Positions 26,495 through 35,417 of a stretch of DNA of 64,000 nucleotides are shown here, piece by piece. The DNA lies in assembly GCA_043513815.1 (NCBI GenBank), contig CP121313.1, forward strand, positions 1,364,001 through 1,428,000. Direction: 5' to 3'. Every line of letters starts with the position of its first letter. Position 1 is the stretch's first letter. The stretch is from JANQIO01 sp043513815. GTDB lineage: Bacteria; Pseudomonadota; Gammaproteobacteria; Pseudomonadales; Halieaceae. A program made the position numbers and the translations under genes. The notes under the pieces were generated by a model. That model was not told the DNA's origin and searched no databases. It worked only from the letters and a program-made list of their open reading frames with translations.

Positions 26495-26817
26495 CCATTG
26501 TCACCGATTCTTTTTCAGCCGCTGGTAAAGGCCTCTGGGCAACCCATACTCGCTGCAATGGCTGTCAGGCGTATGTGCCTGGTCGCAGTTCGCCAGCGGG
26601 ACGGTTTCAAGCCGCTGGGGGTGAGAGCTGTTACTGTCTCGCCGGACGCTGCACCAGGTGCGCGGTTGCGTCCTGGCAGCCATTCTTCCTGCTGCCACTG
26701 CCACATTTTGCCCGAATGTTTCCCTGCACTGCCCGATTCCCGCGGCGGCGTTGCCCGATTTCTGCCTTGTAATGTCTCTCAACGGCGCCACCGGCGCATG
26801 ACCACAAGGAGAGAGCC
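26495..26817. other. gene-free stretch upstream of pdsO
   Basis: About 320 bases. The open frames here look non-coding. The useful content is near the right end: three spaced TGCCCGAWT repeats (26709-26760) and a possible -10 (TGTAAT at 26768-26773), then the ribosome-binding site AAGGAGAG for pdsO. The left 200 bases show no structure I can name. Confidence 0.5.
26709..26760 (+). promoter_or_regulatory. three TGCCCGAWT direct repeats upstream of pdsO
   Basis: TGCCCGAAT at 26709-26717, TGCCCGATT at 26730-26738 and TGCCCGATT at 26752-26760 are spaced 21 and 22 bases apart, two helical turns each. The last ends 7 bases before a possible -10 box. This is how an OmpR-family activator site would look, and PdsR is the obvious candidate. 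The motif differs from the CACAATTC pair near pdsR. Confidence 0.5.
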
Positions 26818-27543
26818 ATGAACTTCAAGAACAAGACACTGAACACCAAATGCATCGCGCTCGGCGGACTGCTGGCGCTGGCAACGATTCACCCGGCCCA
26901 CGCCGACGAGTGGCTGGAGACGAAGCAGGGCGCGACCTTCTTCGGTGCCACCGCCGCCGGCGTGGCGTTGGGTGGACCTGTCGGCCTGCTGGGAGGCGGC
27001 TTGCTGGCGGCCTGGATCAACACCACCCTCGACGAAGCCGCTGAAGCAGAGAGCGCCAAGCTGGCACTGGCTGAGACGCGCCAGGCGCTGCACAGCTCGG
27101 AGCGGTCACTGGCGCGCACCGAGGCCGATCTGGAAATGGCCCAGGCTTCCAATGAGCACTATGCCCAACTGGTACTCGACCAGTTGCAGCTGGAAATGCT
27201 GTTCAAGACCGGTGAGGCAGAGCTCACCAATACCGGCCAAATGCGGCTGGCGGCCCTGGCCGACTTCCTGGTCAATAACCCGCAGATTGCTATTCGCCTG
27301 GACGGCTATGCCGACCCCCGCGGCGACAAGACCTACAACCAGCAACTGTCACTGGGAAGAGTCAGTCACGTGGCCCGGCTGCTGCAGGAAGCGGGTGTGG
27401 ATCGGACGCGTATCGCCAGCTTCAGTCACGGCGCCACCCGTTCTACGGCAAGCGACGGCGACCTTGATGCCTACGCCATGGAGCGCGCGGTAAAGATCCA
27501 GCTCACCCAGGACACCGCTGAGGGTATCGCCGCCATCGAGTGA
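26818..27543 (+). CDS. pdsO: sortase-associated OmpA-like protein PdsO
   Basis: A 241-residue envelope protein. A signal peptide (cleavage after PAHA, residue 29) leads to a Gly-rich membrane-active segment (about 40-62: GATAAGVALGGPVGLLGGGLLAAW) and a short coiled coil (about 67-110). An OmpA C-terminal peptidoglycan-binding domain follows (about 115-235: LDGYADPRGDKTYNQQLSLGR). ATG 26818 has AAGGAGAG upstream. It closes the sortase locus and is followed by a terminator. It may anchor or receive the sorted protein near peptidoglycan, which is inference. Confidence 0.9.
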   Translation: MNFKNKTLNTKCIALGGLLALATIHPAHADEWLETKQGATFFGATAAGVALGGPVGLLGGGLLAAWINTTLDEAAEAESAKLALAETRQALHSSERSLARTEADLEMAQASNEHYAQLVLDQLQLEMLFKTGEAELTNTGQMRLAALADFLVNNPQIAIRLDGYADPRGDKTYNQQLSLGRVSHVARLLQEAGVDRTRIASFSHGATRSTASDGDLDAYAMERAVKIQLTQDTAEGIAAIE

Positions 27544-27574
27544 TCTCCCCCCTACCTCCCAGAGTAGGCCCTTT

Positions 27575-27605
27575 GGCCCGGCGATCCCCTCCGGGCCCTT
27601 TTTTA
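27575..27605 (+). terminator. intrinsic terminator after pdsO
   Basis: GGCCCGG and CCGGGCC form a 7-bp stem around a 9-base loop, followed by CTTTTTT. It lies 31 bases after the pdsO stop and should end the sortase transcript. Confidence 0.85.
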
Positions 27606-27899
27606 TTATTTTTTTGCCATCTGGTGATCCGCCCCAAAAAAGTTCGCCGTATATGCAACTGTATCGACATTTGATACCAACCCCGAACGCGCCCACCCCC
27701 CGGGGCGTCAGGTTATACCCGGCTCATTGAGCCGGGTTTTTTTTGCCCTAAATTTCATTGGGGCCGCCCTCAGGGGACTGAAAATTAAAGATAAAGTCAG
27801 CGTGGCGCGGTGTGCCATCAATCTGTCGTCGGCGGCAATCCAGCCCGCGGCGTTGCTGCCTTACCATGTGCAACATCGAGGAAACAAACGAGCGGGCCA
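27606..27899. other. gene-free stretch, possible small RNA between two terminators
   Basis: About 290 bases without a supported gene. A second strong terminator (27717-27744) follows the pdsO terminator by 110 bases, with a small hairpin (GTATC...GATAC, 27661-27677) between. Either the terminators are a redundant pair or a short RNA starts in between. The remainder leads to the small gene at 27900. Confidence 0.35.
27717..27744 (+). terminator. strong intrinsic terminator
   Basis: ACCCGGCTCA and TGAGCCGGGT form a 10-bp perfect stem with a one-base centre (so a loop of a few bases in practice), followed by eight T. No annotated gene ends directly before it on the plus strand except pdsO, which already has a terminator. 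Confidence 0.85.
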
Positions 27900-28127
27900 G
27901 TGAAGACACGAGACCTGGAACCAGAACACATCACCGTGGAATTCACGGAATTCGAGATGACCGCGCTGGCGGCCCTGGTCGAACGCGGCCAGCAGACGGT
28001 GGTCCTGGGCGAAGGTAGCGAGGACAACCACGGAATCCGCGAGGCCATCCATGCGGTGGCTGAAGAATTCAGGAGCTTGTTGGGACACTTCGAACTGACA
28101 ACTCAGGAAAGCGAACAGTCATTTTGA
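27900..28127 (+). CDS. hypothetical protein, 75 aa
   Basis: A short acidic protein read from GTG 27900 (MKTRDLEPEHITVEF...). It is mostly helical and soluble, with no cysteine or membrane segment. The frame is open upstream to 27810, but those residues look non-coding. The gene ends 13 bases before the next small gene, which has GGGGGTAG as ribosome-binding site, so the two are probably one operon closed by the terminator at 28592. I do not recognise the family. An overlapping frame from ATG 27866 was rejected on composition. Confidence 0.5.
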   Translation: MKTRDLEPEHITVEFTEFEMTALAALVERGQQTVVLGEGSEDNHGIREAIHAVAEEFRSLLGHFELTTQESEQSF

Positions 28128-28140
28128 CGGGGGTAGCGCC

Positions 28141-28542
28141 ATGCACGAACTGGTATTGAGAATCAAAAAGCCCGAACTGTGTTACGTGTTTGCAGACAAC
28201 GCGAGCCAGCGTGGCCGTGATGATCTGGCAAAGCAGGCCTATCGTCGCGCGGTAGACCTGCGAGCGGAAGAGCACGAGGGCGCCAGCGAAGATGAGCGCC
28301 TGGCTCTGAAGGCTTTTTACGCCTACGAAGAGGCTCTGTCATGGGGCCAGAGAAAGCGCAAGCGCGCCACCGGTACCTGGCAGATGGTCGGCCGCATCGG
28401 CATCCTGCCCACGCTGCAGAAGCGAGTGGCCAGCAAGCAGGCAGACGATGCCCGCGAAACGCTCAAGACGCTGGCAATGGATGACTACAGCTTTGAAGAG
28501 GTGGCGAAGCTGGTAGCACTGAACAGCGAGGAAGCTGCCTGA
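28141..28542 (+). CDS. hypothetical protein, 133 aa
   Basis: A 133-residue soluble, charged, largely helical protein. The N-terminal part resembles a single TPR-like helix pair (ADNASQRGRDDLAKQAYRRA), the centre is basic (GQRKRKRATGTW), and the C-terminus is acidic. ATG 28141 follows a good ribosome-binding site. It is the second gene of a two-gene unit and is followed by a clear terminator. I do not recognise the family. No catalytic motif is visible. Confidence 0.65.
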   Translation: MHELVLRIKKPELCYVFADNASQRGRDDLAKQAYRRAVDLRAEEHEGASEDERLALKAFYAYEEALSWGQRKRKRATGTWQMVGRIGILPTLQKRVASKQADDARETLKTLAMDDYSFEEVAKLVALNSEEAA

Positions 28543-28591
28543 CTATCCTCAACCGTGTTACTCCTGTGGGATCTTCAGAATCCCTACCCTT

Positions 28592-28626
28592 GGCCCGGCT
28601 GCATGTCTCGCCGGGCCCTTTTTTCT
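28592..28626 (+). terminator. intrinsic terminator
   Basis: GGCCCGGC and GCCGGGCC form an 8-bp stem with a 10-base loop, followed by CTTTTTTCTT. It ends the two small hypothetical genes. The stem is nearly the same sequence as the one after pdsO. Confidence 0.85.
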
Positions 28627-28710
28627 TCTAGCCAGCCGTAACAATGCTCTGAAGCCTTGCTGCTCAGTGCACCCCCCGACAGTGTTGCCGGGAAACGCCC
28701 CGCCAATGCC

Positions 28711-31700
28711 CTAATCGCTCGCCGCAAGATCAATCAGGTCCAGCTCGCTCAACTGCCGGTTGATAGCGGGTATGTCGTTGTCAATCACGCTATCGAGTTC
28801 GCCCAGCGCCGCTTCAATCGCAGCGGCGAGTTCATCCCGCACCGCGATCATTGAGCGGGTCGGCGCGGCCTCACTGCGGGCGGCCAGCACCATGACGTAG
28901 CTCAGCTTGTTGTTGAGCCGGATCGGGAAGTTGAGCGGGTCCTGGCGGCTTTCGTTCCTGGTCTGGTATAGCGTTTCCTCAATGCCCGTAAGCCTGTCGA
29001 TCGCTTCAGTGAGGGTCGCGCGTGCCTCGGAATCCTCTTCCATCCTGGCCTGGGCGCTCTCGAGCTGAGTCCTGAGGGAGCGCAGGCGTTTGATGCCGTA
29101 ATGGGTTCGCGACAGCAGCTCAACCGCGCTGCTGGCAAACGCAAACTGGGCCTCATAATCCGCCTGGGTCATGGTGGACCTTGGGTCGGCAACTACCTCG
29201 AAAGGGGTTTCACTGACGTCCTCGCCAACCGTCAGCCGGGCAACGTAGGTCCCCGGCGGCACTGCCGGGCCGTCGCGGGCATCTATCCAGAGGATCAGGT
29301 CATCGAAGCGCTCGAAGCCGGGGTAGCGCAGATCCCAGCTGTACTTGTTGAGACCGGGTTCGGTCGCCAGTATGTCAGTTCTGGGCGGCGCGTTGCGCCC
29401 GGGCTCTTCCTCGTTTGCGTCTCCCGGTGCCGGCTCGCGCGTCCAGTTCCAGACGACCTCGTCGTCGTTGAGTACCTGCAAAGCCACCTCGGTGTCCTTG
29501 CCCAGCTTTTCCGGCAATCGGTAGTAAAACGTCACACCCGGATAAGGGTTGGTGCCGGCACTGCCTGGCGCGTCACTCCTTTCCGCGCCAGCAGTTAGCC
29601 TCCACGCCGGCTCTGGCGTATACAGCACCGGACCGTCGGCGTCATCGTCAAGCTGGTGCAGCACGGCCAGGTCGTCGAGAATCCAGTAGCCCCTTCCCTG
29701 CGTTGCCGCCACCAGCTTGCGCTGCTTGACGGCCAGGTCGGTGATCGAGACCAACGGCAGGTTGAGCTGCAGGGACCGCCAGTTGCGGCCGTTGTCCAGG
29801 GAGAAATAGATGCCGTACTCGGTGCCCGCATACAGCAGGCCCTTGCGGTCCGGGTCGGCCCGCAGCGCGCGCGTGAAGTGAGTATCAGGCAGGCCGCGGG
29901 TAATCTTGCGCCAGCTCCGGCCCCAGTTGTCGGTGTGGTAGAGGTAGGGCTTGAAGTCGTCAGACTTGTAACGGGTGGCTGCCAGATAGGCCCCGGCCGG
30001 GTTGAACGGATCGACTTCCAGCGTGTTGACCTGCGCCCACTCGGGCAGTCCGGACGGCGTGACGTCGTCCCAGCGGGTGCCGCCATCACGGGTGAGGTGC
30101 ACACGACCGTCGTCGGAACCGGCCCAGATCACACCTTCTTCATGGCGGGATTCAGCCAGCGCGAATATGGTGCCGTAGTACTCGACGCCGGTGTTGTCCT
30201 TGGTGATGGGCCCGCCCGATGGCCCCATACGGGATTTGTCATTGCGCGTAAGGTCAGGACTGATGGCCGTCCAGGTCTCACCCAGGTCTTCGCTCTTGAA
30301 CAGCACGTTGGCGGCGGCGTAGAGCACATCCGGGTCGTGGACGGAAAAGGCAATCGGGAAGTTCCATTGAAAACGGTACTTCAGGTCGGCTGCACCCCAG
30401 CCCATCGGATTGTCGGGCCAGACGTTGATGGCGCGCTCGGCGCCTGTGCGATGGTCCACCAGGGTCAGGTAACCGCCGTAGGAACCGCCCACGACGATAT
30501 CCGGCTGGTTGGGTTTGGCAACCACATAGCCGCTCTCGCCACCGGCGGTGGGCTCCCAGTCGCGGCGGCTAATCGAATCATCCATTGCCGACTGCGATCG
30601 TATCCGCAGCGCCGAGTTGTCCTGCTGGCCACCCAATAACCGGAACGGGAAGGCGTTGTCTGTCGACACCCGGTACATCTGCGCGGTGGGTTGGTTGCTC
30701 TGCACCGACCAGGTGTCACCGCCGTCGTAGCTGACATTACCGCCACCGTCGTTGGCCTGGATCATGCGCTGGGGGTCGCTCGGGTCGATCCACAGGTCGT
30801 GATTGTCACCGTGGGGCGTGGCTATCTCGCTGAACGTCTTGCCGCCGTCCCTGGAGTGATGGAAACGGACGTTGAGCACATAGACTGACTCCTCGCTGGC
30901 AGGGTCTGCATAGATGCGTGTGTAGTACCACGCCCGTTGCCTGAGGTTGCGGTCCTTGCTCACCCGCGCCCAGGTCTCGCCCCCGTCCCGGGAGCGGAAC
31001 ACACCACCGTCCTCGGCCTCGACCATGGCGTAGAGGTTCTGGTTGTTGGTGGGCGACACGGTGATGCCAATGATGCCCAGTGTGCCGGTCGGGAAGCCTT
31101 CATTGTCACTCAGCAGCTCCCAGCTATCGCCGCCGTCGGTGCTCTTGTAGAGCCCTGAGCCCGGACCGCCGCTCTCCAGGCTGTAGGGCGTCCGCTTCAC
31201 GCGCCAGAAGCTGGCGTAAAGAATTCTCGGATTGGTGGGGTCCATCGCCAGGTCAACGGCGCCGACCTCGTCGTCCACAAAAAGTATTTTTTCCCAATTC
31301 TCGCCGCCATCTTTTGAGCGGTAGATACCGCGGTTGTCATTGGCGCCAAACAGGTGGCCCATGGCAGCGGCATAGACCCTGTTCGGATCCTTTGGATGGA
31401 TGCGGATGCGGGAAATATGCTGGGTGTCCTCCAGGCCCAGTTTTGACCAGGTCTCGCCGGCATCGTCGGAGCGCCACAGGCCGTTGCCCGGTGACACGTT
31501 GCCGCGCACGGTCTTTTCACCGAGTCCCACATAGATGACATTCGGGTCCCAGTCAGACACCGCCACGGCGCCCACGGAGCCGCCGAAGAAACCGTCCGAC
31601 ACGTTCTCCCAGCTCGAGCCGCCGTTGTTTGTCTTCCAGACGCCGCCGCCGGTGGTACCCATGTAATAGGTTTCGCGGTCTGCCGACAGTCCCGTCACCG

Positions 31701-31857
31701 CCGCGGAACGACCGCCGCGGTAGGGACCGATTTCACGCCACTCCAGGGCGCGGATGTCGGCCGGAAAAGTGGCCGGATCAATATCGGCCCTGGCGGTTGA
31801 GAAACCAATAAACAGCGAGAGTGTCAGCAACAGCAGACGTTGGGAAAGTGGGGGCAT
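28711..31857 (-). CDS. secreted VPS10/sortilin-like beta-propeller protein
   Basis: A 1048-residue exported protein. A signal peptide (residues 1-24, ending ARA) is followed by about 700 residues rich in Asp-box/BNR repeats of the form S-x-D-x-G-x-T/S-W (for example SSWENVSDG, SDDAGETWSK, SKDGGENWEK, STDGGDSWEL, SRDGGETWAR). These fold as sialidase/VPS10-like beta-propellers. The last 300 residues contain a beta-sandwich-like part and a helical tail. Family members are often labelled glycosyl hydrolase or sortilin-like; no sialidase active-site set is evident to me, so a carbohydrate or peptide binding role is equally likely. Probably periplasmic or secreted. Confidence 0.85.
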   Translation of the reverse strand: MPPLSQRLLLLTLSLFIGFSTARADIDPATFPADIRALEWREIGPYRGGRSAAVTGLSADRETYYMGTTGGGVWKTNNGGSSWENVSDGFFGGSVGAVAVSDWDPNVIYVGLGEKTVRGNVSPGNGLWRSDDAGETWSKLGLEDTQHISRIRIHPKDPNRVYAAAMGHLFGANDNRGIYRSKDGGENWEKILFVDDEVGAVDLAMDPTNPRILYASFWRVKRTPYSLESGGPGSGLYKSTDGGDSWELLSDNEGFPTGTLGIIGITVSPTNNQNLYAMVEAEDGGVFRSRDGGETWARVSKDRNLRQRAWYYTRIYADPASEESVYVLNVRFHHSRDGGKTFSEIATPHGDNHDLWIDPSDPQRMIQANDGGGNVSYDGGDTWSVQSNQPTAQMYRVSTDNAFPFRLLGGQQDNSALRIRSQSAMDDSISRRDWEPTAGGESGYVVAKPNQPDIVVGGSYGGYLTLVDHRTGAERAINVWPDNPMGWGAADLKYRFQWNFPIAFSVHDPDVLYAAANVLFKSEDLGETWTAISPDLTRNDKSRMGPSGGPITKDNTGVEYYGTIFALAESRHEEGVIWAGSDDGRVHLTRDGGTRWDDVTPSGLPEWAQVNTLEVDPFNPAGAYLAATRYKSDDFKPYLYHTDNWGRSWRKITRGLPDTHFTRALRADPDRKGLLYAGTEYGIYFSLDNGRNWRSLQLNLPLVSITDLAVKQRKLVAATQGRGYWILDDLAVLHQLDDDADGPVLYTPEPAWRLTAGAERSDAPGSAGTNPYPGVTFYYRLPEKLGKDTEVALQVLNDDEVVWNWTREPAPGDANEEEPGRNAPPRTDILATEPGLNKYSWDLRYPGFERFDDLILWIDARDGPAVPPGTYVARLTVGEDVSETPFEVVADPRSTMTQADYEAQFAFASSAVELLSRTHYGIKRLRSLRTQLESAQARMEEDSEARATLTEAIDRLTGIEETLYQTRNESRQDPLNFPIRLNNKLSYVMVLAARSEAAPTRSMIAVRDELAAAIEAALGELDSVIDNDIPAINRQLSELDLIDLAASD

Positions 31858-31962
31858 CGAGGACTCCTTGCAGGCTGGTGGGAGTCACCAGCATCTATAG
31901 AGGTGCGCTAGTCTTCCACACAAAATTGCGCCGAGGCAATGCCGCTGCCTCAACACAGCGTC

Positions 31963-32736
31963 TCAGCCAGCGAATAGCCGTCCGAGGCCGACGAGGCTCA
32001 CGACCAGCAATCCCGCCCCCAGCACCCTGAAAAACAACGCGGTATCCCGCTGCAGGGCGTAGTCGTGAAACCTGAGGCCGATGACGTGGCCAATCGCGGC
32101 GCAAGGCAGCAGCCACAGGTGGTGTATCCACTGCATGTCGACGCCGGCGGCGAGGAAGGCGATCAGCTTGACCAGTACCAGGATGAACCACAGGGCGAAC
32201 AGGGTGTCTCGCAGCTGCTCCTTGGGCATGCGGCTGGCAGCTACCGGGACCACCAGGGGCGCGGCGATCAGGGAGGTGCCGCTGACATAGCCGCCCAACG
32301 CAATCAGCCCGGTGTCCACCGCTTTGTTGTTGCTGCGAATCGGCCGGTTGAGGATATAGCTGATGGCGTAGAGGGTGACGATACTGAAAATGAAGCCGCT
32401 GATCAGGGCTCCTGGCAGGGTAATGACGCCCAGTACACCAATAGCCTTGGGAATGGCCATGATCGTCAGCGCCCAGCGCACAAAGGGCCAGTTTACAGTG
32501 GTAGCTTGCGAGTGGCCGTAGTGGTCGGCCCGATGGCTCTGCCATACGGTCAGCGATGAAAAGATCAGCAGGTGTACGCCGATGAGGGGCAGGAATACCA
32601 GCGGCTCGTCGAGTATCAGCAGCAGGAAAGGCAGGGTCAGCACGGCGCCGCCGAAGCCCAACCCGGAGCGGACGAAGCCTCCCCAGATAAACAGCAGCGC
32701 GATTAGTGGGTATTGCCAGCCAGCCAGCTCGGCCAT
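31963..32736 (-). CDS. TauE/SafE-family permease
   Basis: A 257-residue inner-membrane protein with about eight hydrophobic helices. It has GFVRSGLGFGGAVLTLPFLLLI near the N-terminus and a matching second half, the duplicated pattern of sulfite/organosulfonate exporters (TauE/SafE, DUF81). Substrate is probably a small anion such as sulfite or a sulfonate, judged only from family. It lies upstream of the propeller gene on the same strand with a gap of 105 bases. Confidence 0.85.
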   Translation of the reverse strand: MAELAGWQYPLIALLFIWGGFVRSGLGFGGAVLTLPFLLLILDEPLVFLPLIGVHLLIFSSLTVWQSHRADHYGHSQATTVNWPFVRWALTIMAIPKAIGVLGVITLPGALISGFIFSIVTLYAISYILNRPIRSNNKAVDTGLIALGGYVSGTSLIAAPLVVPVAASRMPKEQLRDTLFALWFILVLVKLIAFLAAGVDMQWIHHLWLLPCAAIGHVIGLRFHDYALQRDTALFFRVLGAGLLVVSLVGLGRLFAG

Positions 32737-32815
32737 GATGTCCTTGTTTCTGAAACCAACGCCGGTCCCTGGCAGGACCGGCTGCGCATCATATCAGAGA
32801 CCGCGGGCGGGTGGC

Positions 32816-33220
32816 TCAGGCAAAGCGGGCGTAGAGAATCCAACCGCTGCTGACGAGGTACACGGTGAAGGTAGCCACCATACCCAGCGGGCGGCCCATG
32901 AAGGGCCCCATGCCGCTCAAACCCAGGTAATGCAGCAGGCGGCCAGCCACCAGGGTGGCGCCGAGGGCGTGTAGCCAGACGTTGCCGGCGCCCATCAGTT
33001 CCATGGTCAGCAGCAGGGCTACCGCCAGCGGCGTGGTTTCCACAAAATTGGCCTGGCAGCGAATCAGCCGGAGCAGCGTTTCATCGCCACCGTCGCCGAT
33101 ATCGACCTGGTTGCCGACTCGGTAGAAACCGACCCGTGCGGTAATCGGTATGAAGATCAGGCCCAGGATAGCGATGTAGATCGGGGTGATGGAAAGCAGA
33201 GAGATGCCGGGCAGTTCCAT
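32816..33220 (-). CDS. MAPEG-family membrane protein
   Basis: A 134-residue protein with four predicted membrane helices. MAPEG hallmarks are visible: VGFYRVGNQVDIGDGGDETLLRLIRCQANFVETTPLAVALL, where the R-x-x-x-A-N-x-x-E/T-x-x-P arrangement supports glutathione binding. ATG 33220 is preceded by GGAG; the longer frame upstream is not coding. MAPEG proteins are glutathione-dependent membrane enzymes, with detoxification or eicosanoid roles in other lineages. A second MAPEG gene occurs at 55974. Confidence 0.87.
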   Translation of the reverse strand: MELPGISLLSITPIYIAILGLIFIPITARVGFYRVGNQVDIGDGGDETLLRLIRCQANFVETTPLAVALLLTMELMGAGNVWLHALGATLVAGRLLHYLGLSGMGPFMGRPLGMVATFTVYLVSSGWILYARFA

Positions 33221-33360
33221 GGGAGACTCCAAAAATAGACTGTGTTGTTGTTTTGCACGCGAGCAGGGGGTTTCCCCTGTTACGGCGGACCATTTTTTGT
33301 AGACTAACAGCCTAACCGGAGGGGCAGAACATTTCTGCACAGCCAACCGGTACATTTTGC

Positions 33361-33378
33361 ACGGGCGCTTGCGCCCGT
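33361..33378. repeat. perfect 8-bp dyad
   Basis: ACGGGCGC-TT-GCGCCCGT lies 35 bases before the amidohydrolase ATG, in the divergent promoter region. It could be an operator or a leader hairpin. Confidence 0.4.
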
Positions 33379-33413
33379 TTGACGACAAGCGACAAGCACA
33401 GAGGCAATAGATC

Positions 33414-35285
33414 ATGGCTAAAAAGATCTGGGACACGCTGATCCAGGACGCGCTGGTATTTGACGGTCGTGGGACCGCGCCGCAGCAAATCGATATTGCC
33501 GTCAAGGATGGCAGCGTGGTCGCGAAGGGTTCCCTGCTGGCGCCGGAGCTGGCCGAGAATGTGATCGACGCCAGCGGCCAGTGGTTGATGCCGGGTCTGC
33601 TGGATATCCATACCCATCTCGACCTGGAAGTCGACCTGGAGCCCGGCCTGCCGGAAGCGGTACGCCACGGCACGACCACGGTACTGGTGGGAAACTGCAG
33701 CCTGGGAACCTGTTTCGGCACCCAGCGCGACGGCGACCAGGACCCGATTGTCGACTGCTTCACGCGGGTAGAGAATATTCCCAAGAAGGTGCTGTCGAAG
33801 TGCGTCGAGGCGGTGACCTGGAAAGACACAGGCGAATATATGGACCATTTTGCCGATATGCCCCTGGGGCCCAATGTGGCAGCCTTCGTGCCGCACTCCA
33901 TGTTGCGGGTGGAAGTGATGGGTCTGCAGCCGAGTATCAGCCGGGCGCCCACCGAGGAAGAACTGGACCGCATGTGCGAGCTGCTGGAGAAGGCGCTGGA
34001 CGAGGGCTATATGGGCCTTTCCACCGACGGCCTGCCGTTCCACTATCTCTCCAACGACCCCAACACCGATCAGCGCATTCCTACCCAGTTCGCCTCCTAT
34101 AAAGAGATGAAGCGACTGCTGCAGGTGGTGCGTGACAAGAACAAGGTATGGCAGACCACGCCCATCATCGAGAACCGGTTGCTGGCCTTCAAATACTTCG
34201 CCCTCACCAGCGGCCGGCTGCATGGCAAGCCGCTGAAGACCTCGGCCCTGGCGGCCCTGGACTTCGCCGAGCTGGCCGGCAAGCGCAACCCCTTCCTGTC
34301 CTTCGCCGGGCTGATGAATTCAAAGTTCTTCAACGGCAACATCCACTTCCAGGCCCTGGGCACCAACTTCCGGGTGTGGAGCGACGGCATCGTCAGCCCG
34401 CTGTTTGAGGAAATGCCCTCGACCTGCAAGCTGATCGCCAGGGAGTATGACGACCGCGAGGGCCGCCTGGCGCTGCTGAACGACCCGGCCTGGGTGGAGG
34501 AGTTCCGCGCTGACTGGTACCACGGTCGCGGCGGTTTCAACTGGCCGACGATCAAGGCGAAGCTGGGCGCACCTGATAGCCTGGTGATTCGTGATTTCAA
34601 ACGCCTGACCTTTGATGGGGCGCCCGTGGCGGACTGGGATGGAGACACCTTCCAGCAGGTGTTCGATCGGGTGGCCCGCTACCAGCAGGGCGACAGTAGC
34701 CAGGCGCGCTCTGACGCGGAAAAGGACGCCTTTGACAAATTCCCGCGCCCGCTCGGCGACGACGCCGACTTCATGCTGCACCTGCTGCGGGAGTACGATA
34801 AGAATTTCCGCTTCTGGGTGGACCAGGCCAATGTGGGCAACGAGCGCACCCTGGAAATGCTGCTGCACGAGGACGCGCTGCCAGGGTTCAACGATTCCGG
34901 CGCCCACATCACCAATATGGCGTTCTTCGACGGTAACCTCGGTAGCCTCAAGCGGGCCCAGCAGGTCGACCTCGCCACCGTCTCACGTATGGTGCAACGG
35001 CTGACCTCAGAACCCGCCGAGTTTTTCGGGCTGGATGTCGGCACCCTGGAAATCGGTGCCCAGGCCGACATGGTGCTGATCGATCCCGAGGCGCTGGCCG
35101 CCTATGAATGTGACCCGAACCGCCAGCTGATCCATCGCGAGCTCTTCGATCACGCCCAGATGGTCAATCGCTCTGACGGCGTAGTGACGCGGGTGATGAT
35201 CAAGGGCCAGGACGCCTGGGTGGGCGAGCGCTTTACTGATGCCCTGGGACAGCAGACCCTCGGGCGGGCGCTGCGCGCCGCCTGA
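33414..35285 (+). CDS. N-acyl-D-amino-acid deacylase-family amidohydrolase
   Basis: A 623-residue zinc amidohydrolase of the D-aminoacylase type. The metal motif HxH is in DIHTHLDLE (about residues 64-72), and Cys in GNCSLGTCFGT (about 97-107) is at the place of the metal-bridging Cys in D-aminoacylases. The conserved Asp is in FNDSGAH near residue 498. Length is greater than the usual 480-550. Likely reaction is hydrolysis of N-acyl-D-amino acids or related amides. ATG 33414 follows AGAGG. It is monocistronic between divergent and following genes. Confidence 0.88.
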   Translation: MAKKIWDTLIQDALVFDGRGTAPQQIDIAVKDGSVVAKGSLLAPELAENVIDASGQWLMPGLLDIHTHLDLEVDLEPGLPEAVRHGTTTVLVGNCSLGTCFGTQRDGDQDPIVDCFTRVENIPKKVLSKCVEAVTWKDTGEYMDHFADMPLGPNVAAFVPHSMLRVEVMGLQPSISRAPTEEELDRMCELLEKALDEGYMGLSTDGLPFHYLSNDPNTDQRIPTQFASYKEMKRLLQVVRDKNKVWQTTPIIENRLLAFKYFALTSGRLHGKPLKTSALAALDFAELAGKRNPFLSFAGLMNSKFFNGNIHFQALGTNFRVWSDGIVSPLFEEMPSTCKLIAREYDDREGRLALLNDPAWVEEFRADWYHGRGGFNWPTIKAKLGAPDSLVIRDFKRLTFDGAPVADWDGDTFQQVFDRVARYQQGDSSQARSDAEKDAFDKFPRPLGDDADFMLHLLREYDKNFRFWVDQANVGNERTLEMLLHEDALPGFNDSGAHITNMAFFDGNLGSLKRAQQVDLATVSRMVQRLTSEPAEFFGLDVGTLEIGAQADMVLIDPEALAAYECDPNRQLIHRELFDHAQMVNRSDGVVTRVMIKGQDAWVGERFTDALGQQTLGRALRAA

Positions 35286-35417
35286 GCCCTGTGGCTGTGC
35301 CGGTTCCAGCCGTCCTCGACTCGCTCGGCCAATTGGCCTAAACGTCAGCTTACTTGCCGGGTTAGCGAATACTAGCTATACCTCCATAAGCGAAAGGGAT
35401 GTCTATGGGGGTGAGAT

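Noticed and set aside
26498..26821. 107-codon plus-strand open frame between sortase and pdsO
   Set aside because: Runs through the putative promoter and ribosome-binding site of pdsO and has non-coding composition.
33361..33378. Dyad as terminator of the MAPEG gene
   Set aside because: It lies upstream of both divergent genes, so it cannot terminate either; kept only as a possible operator or leader hairpin.
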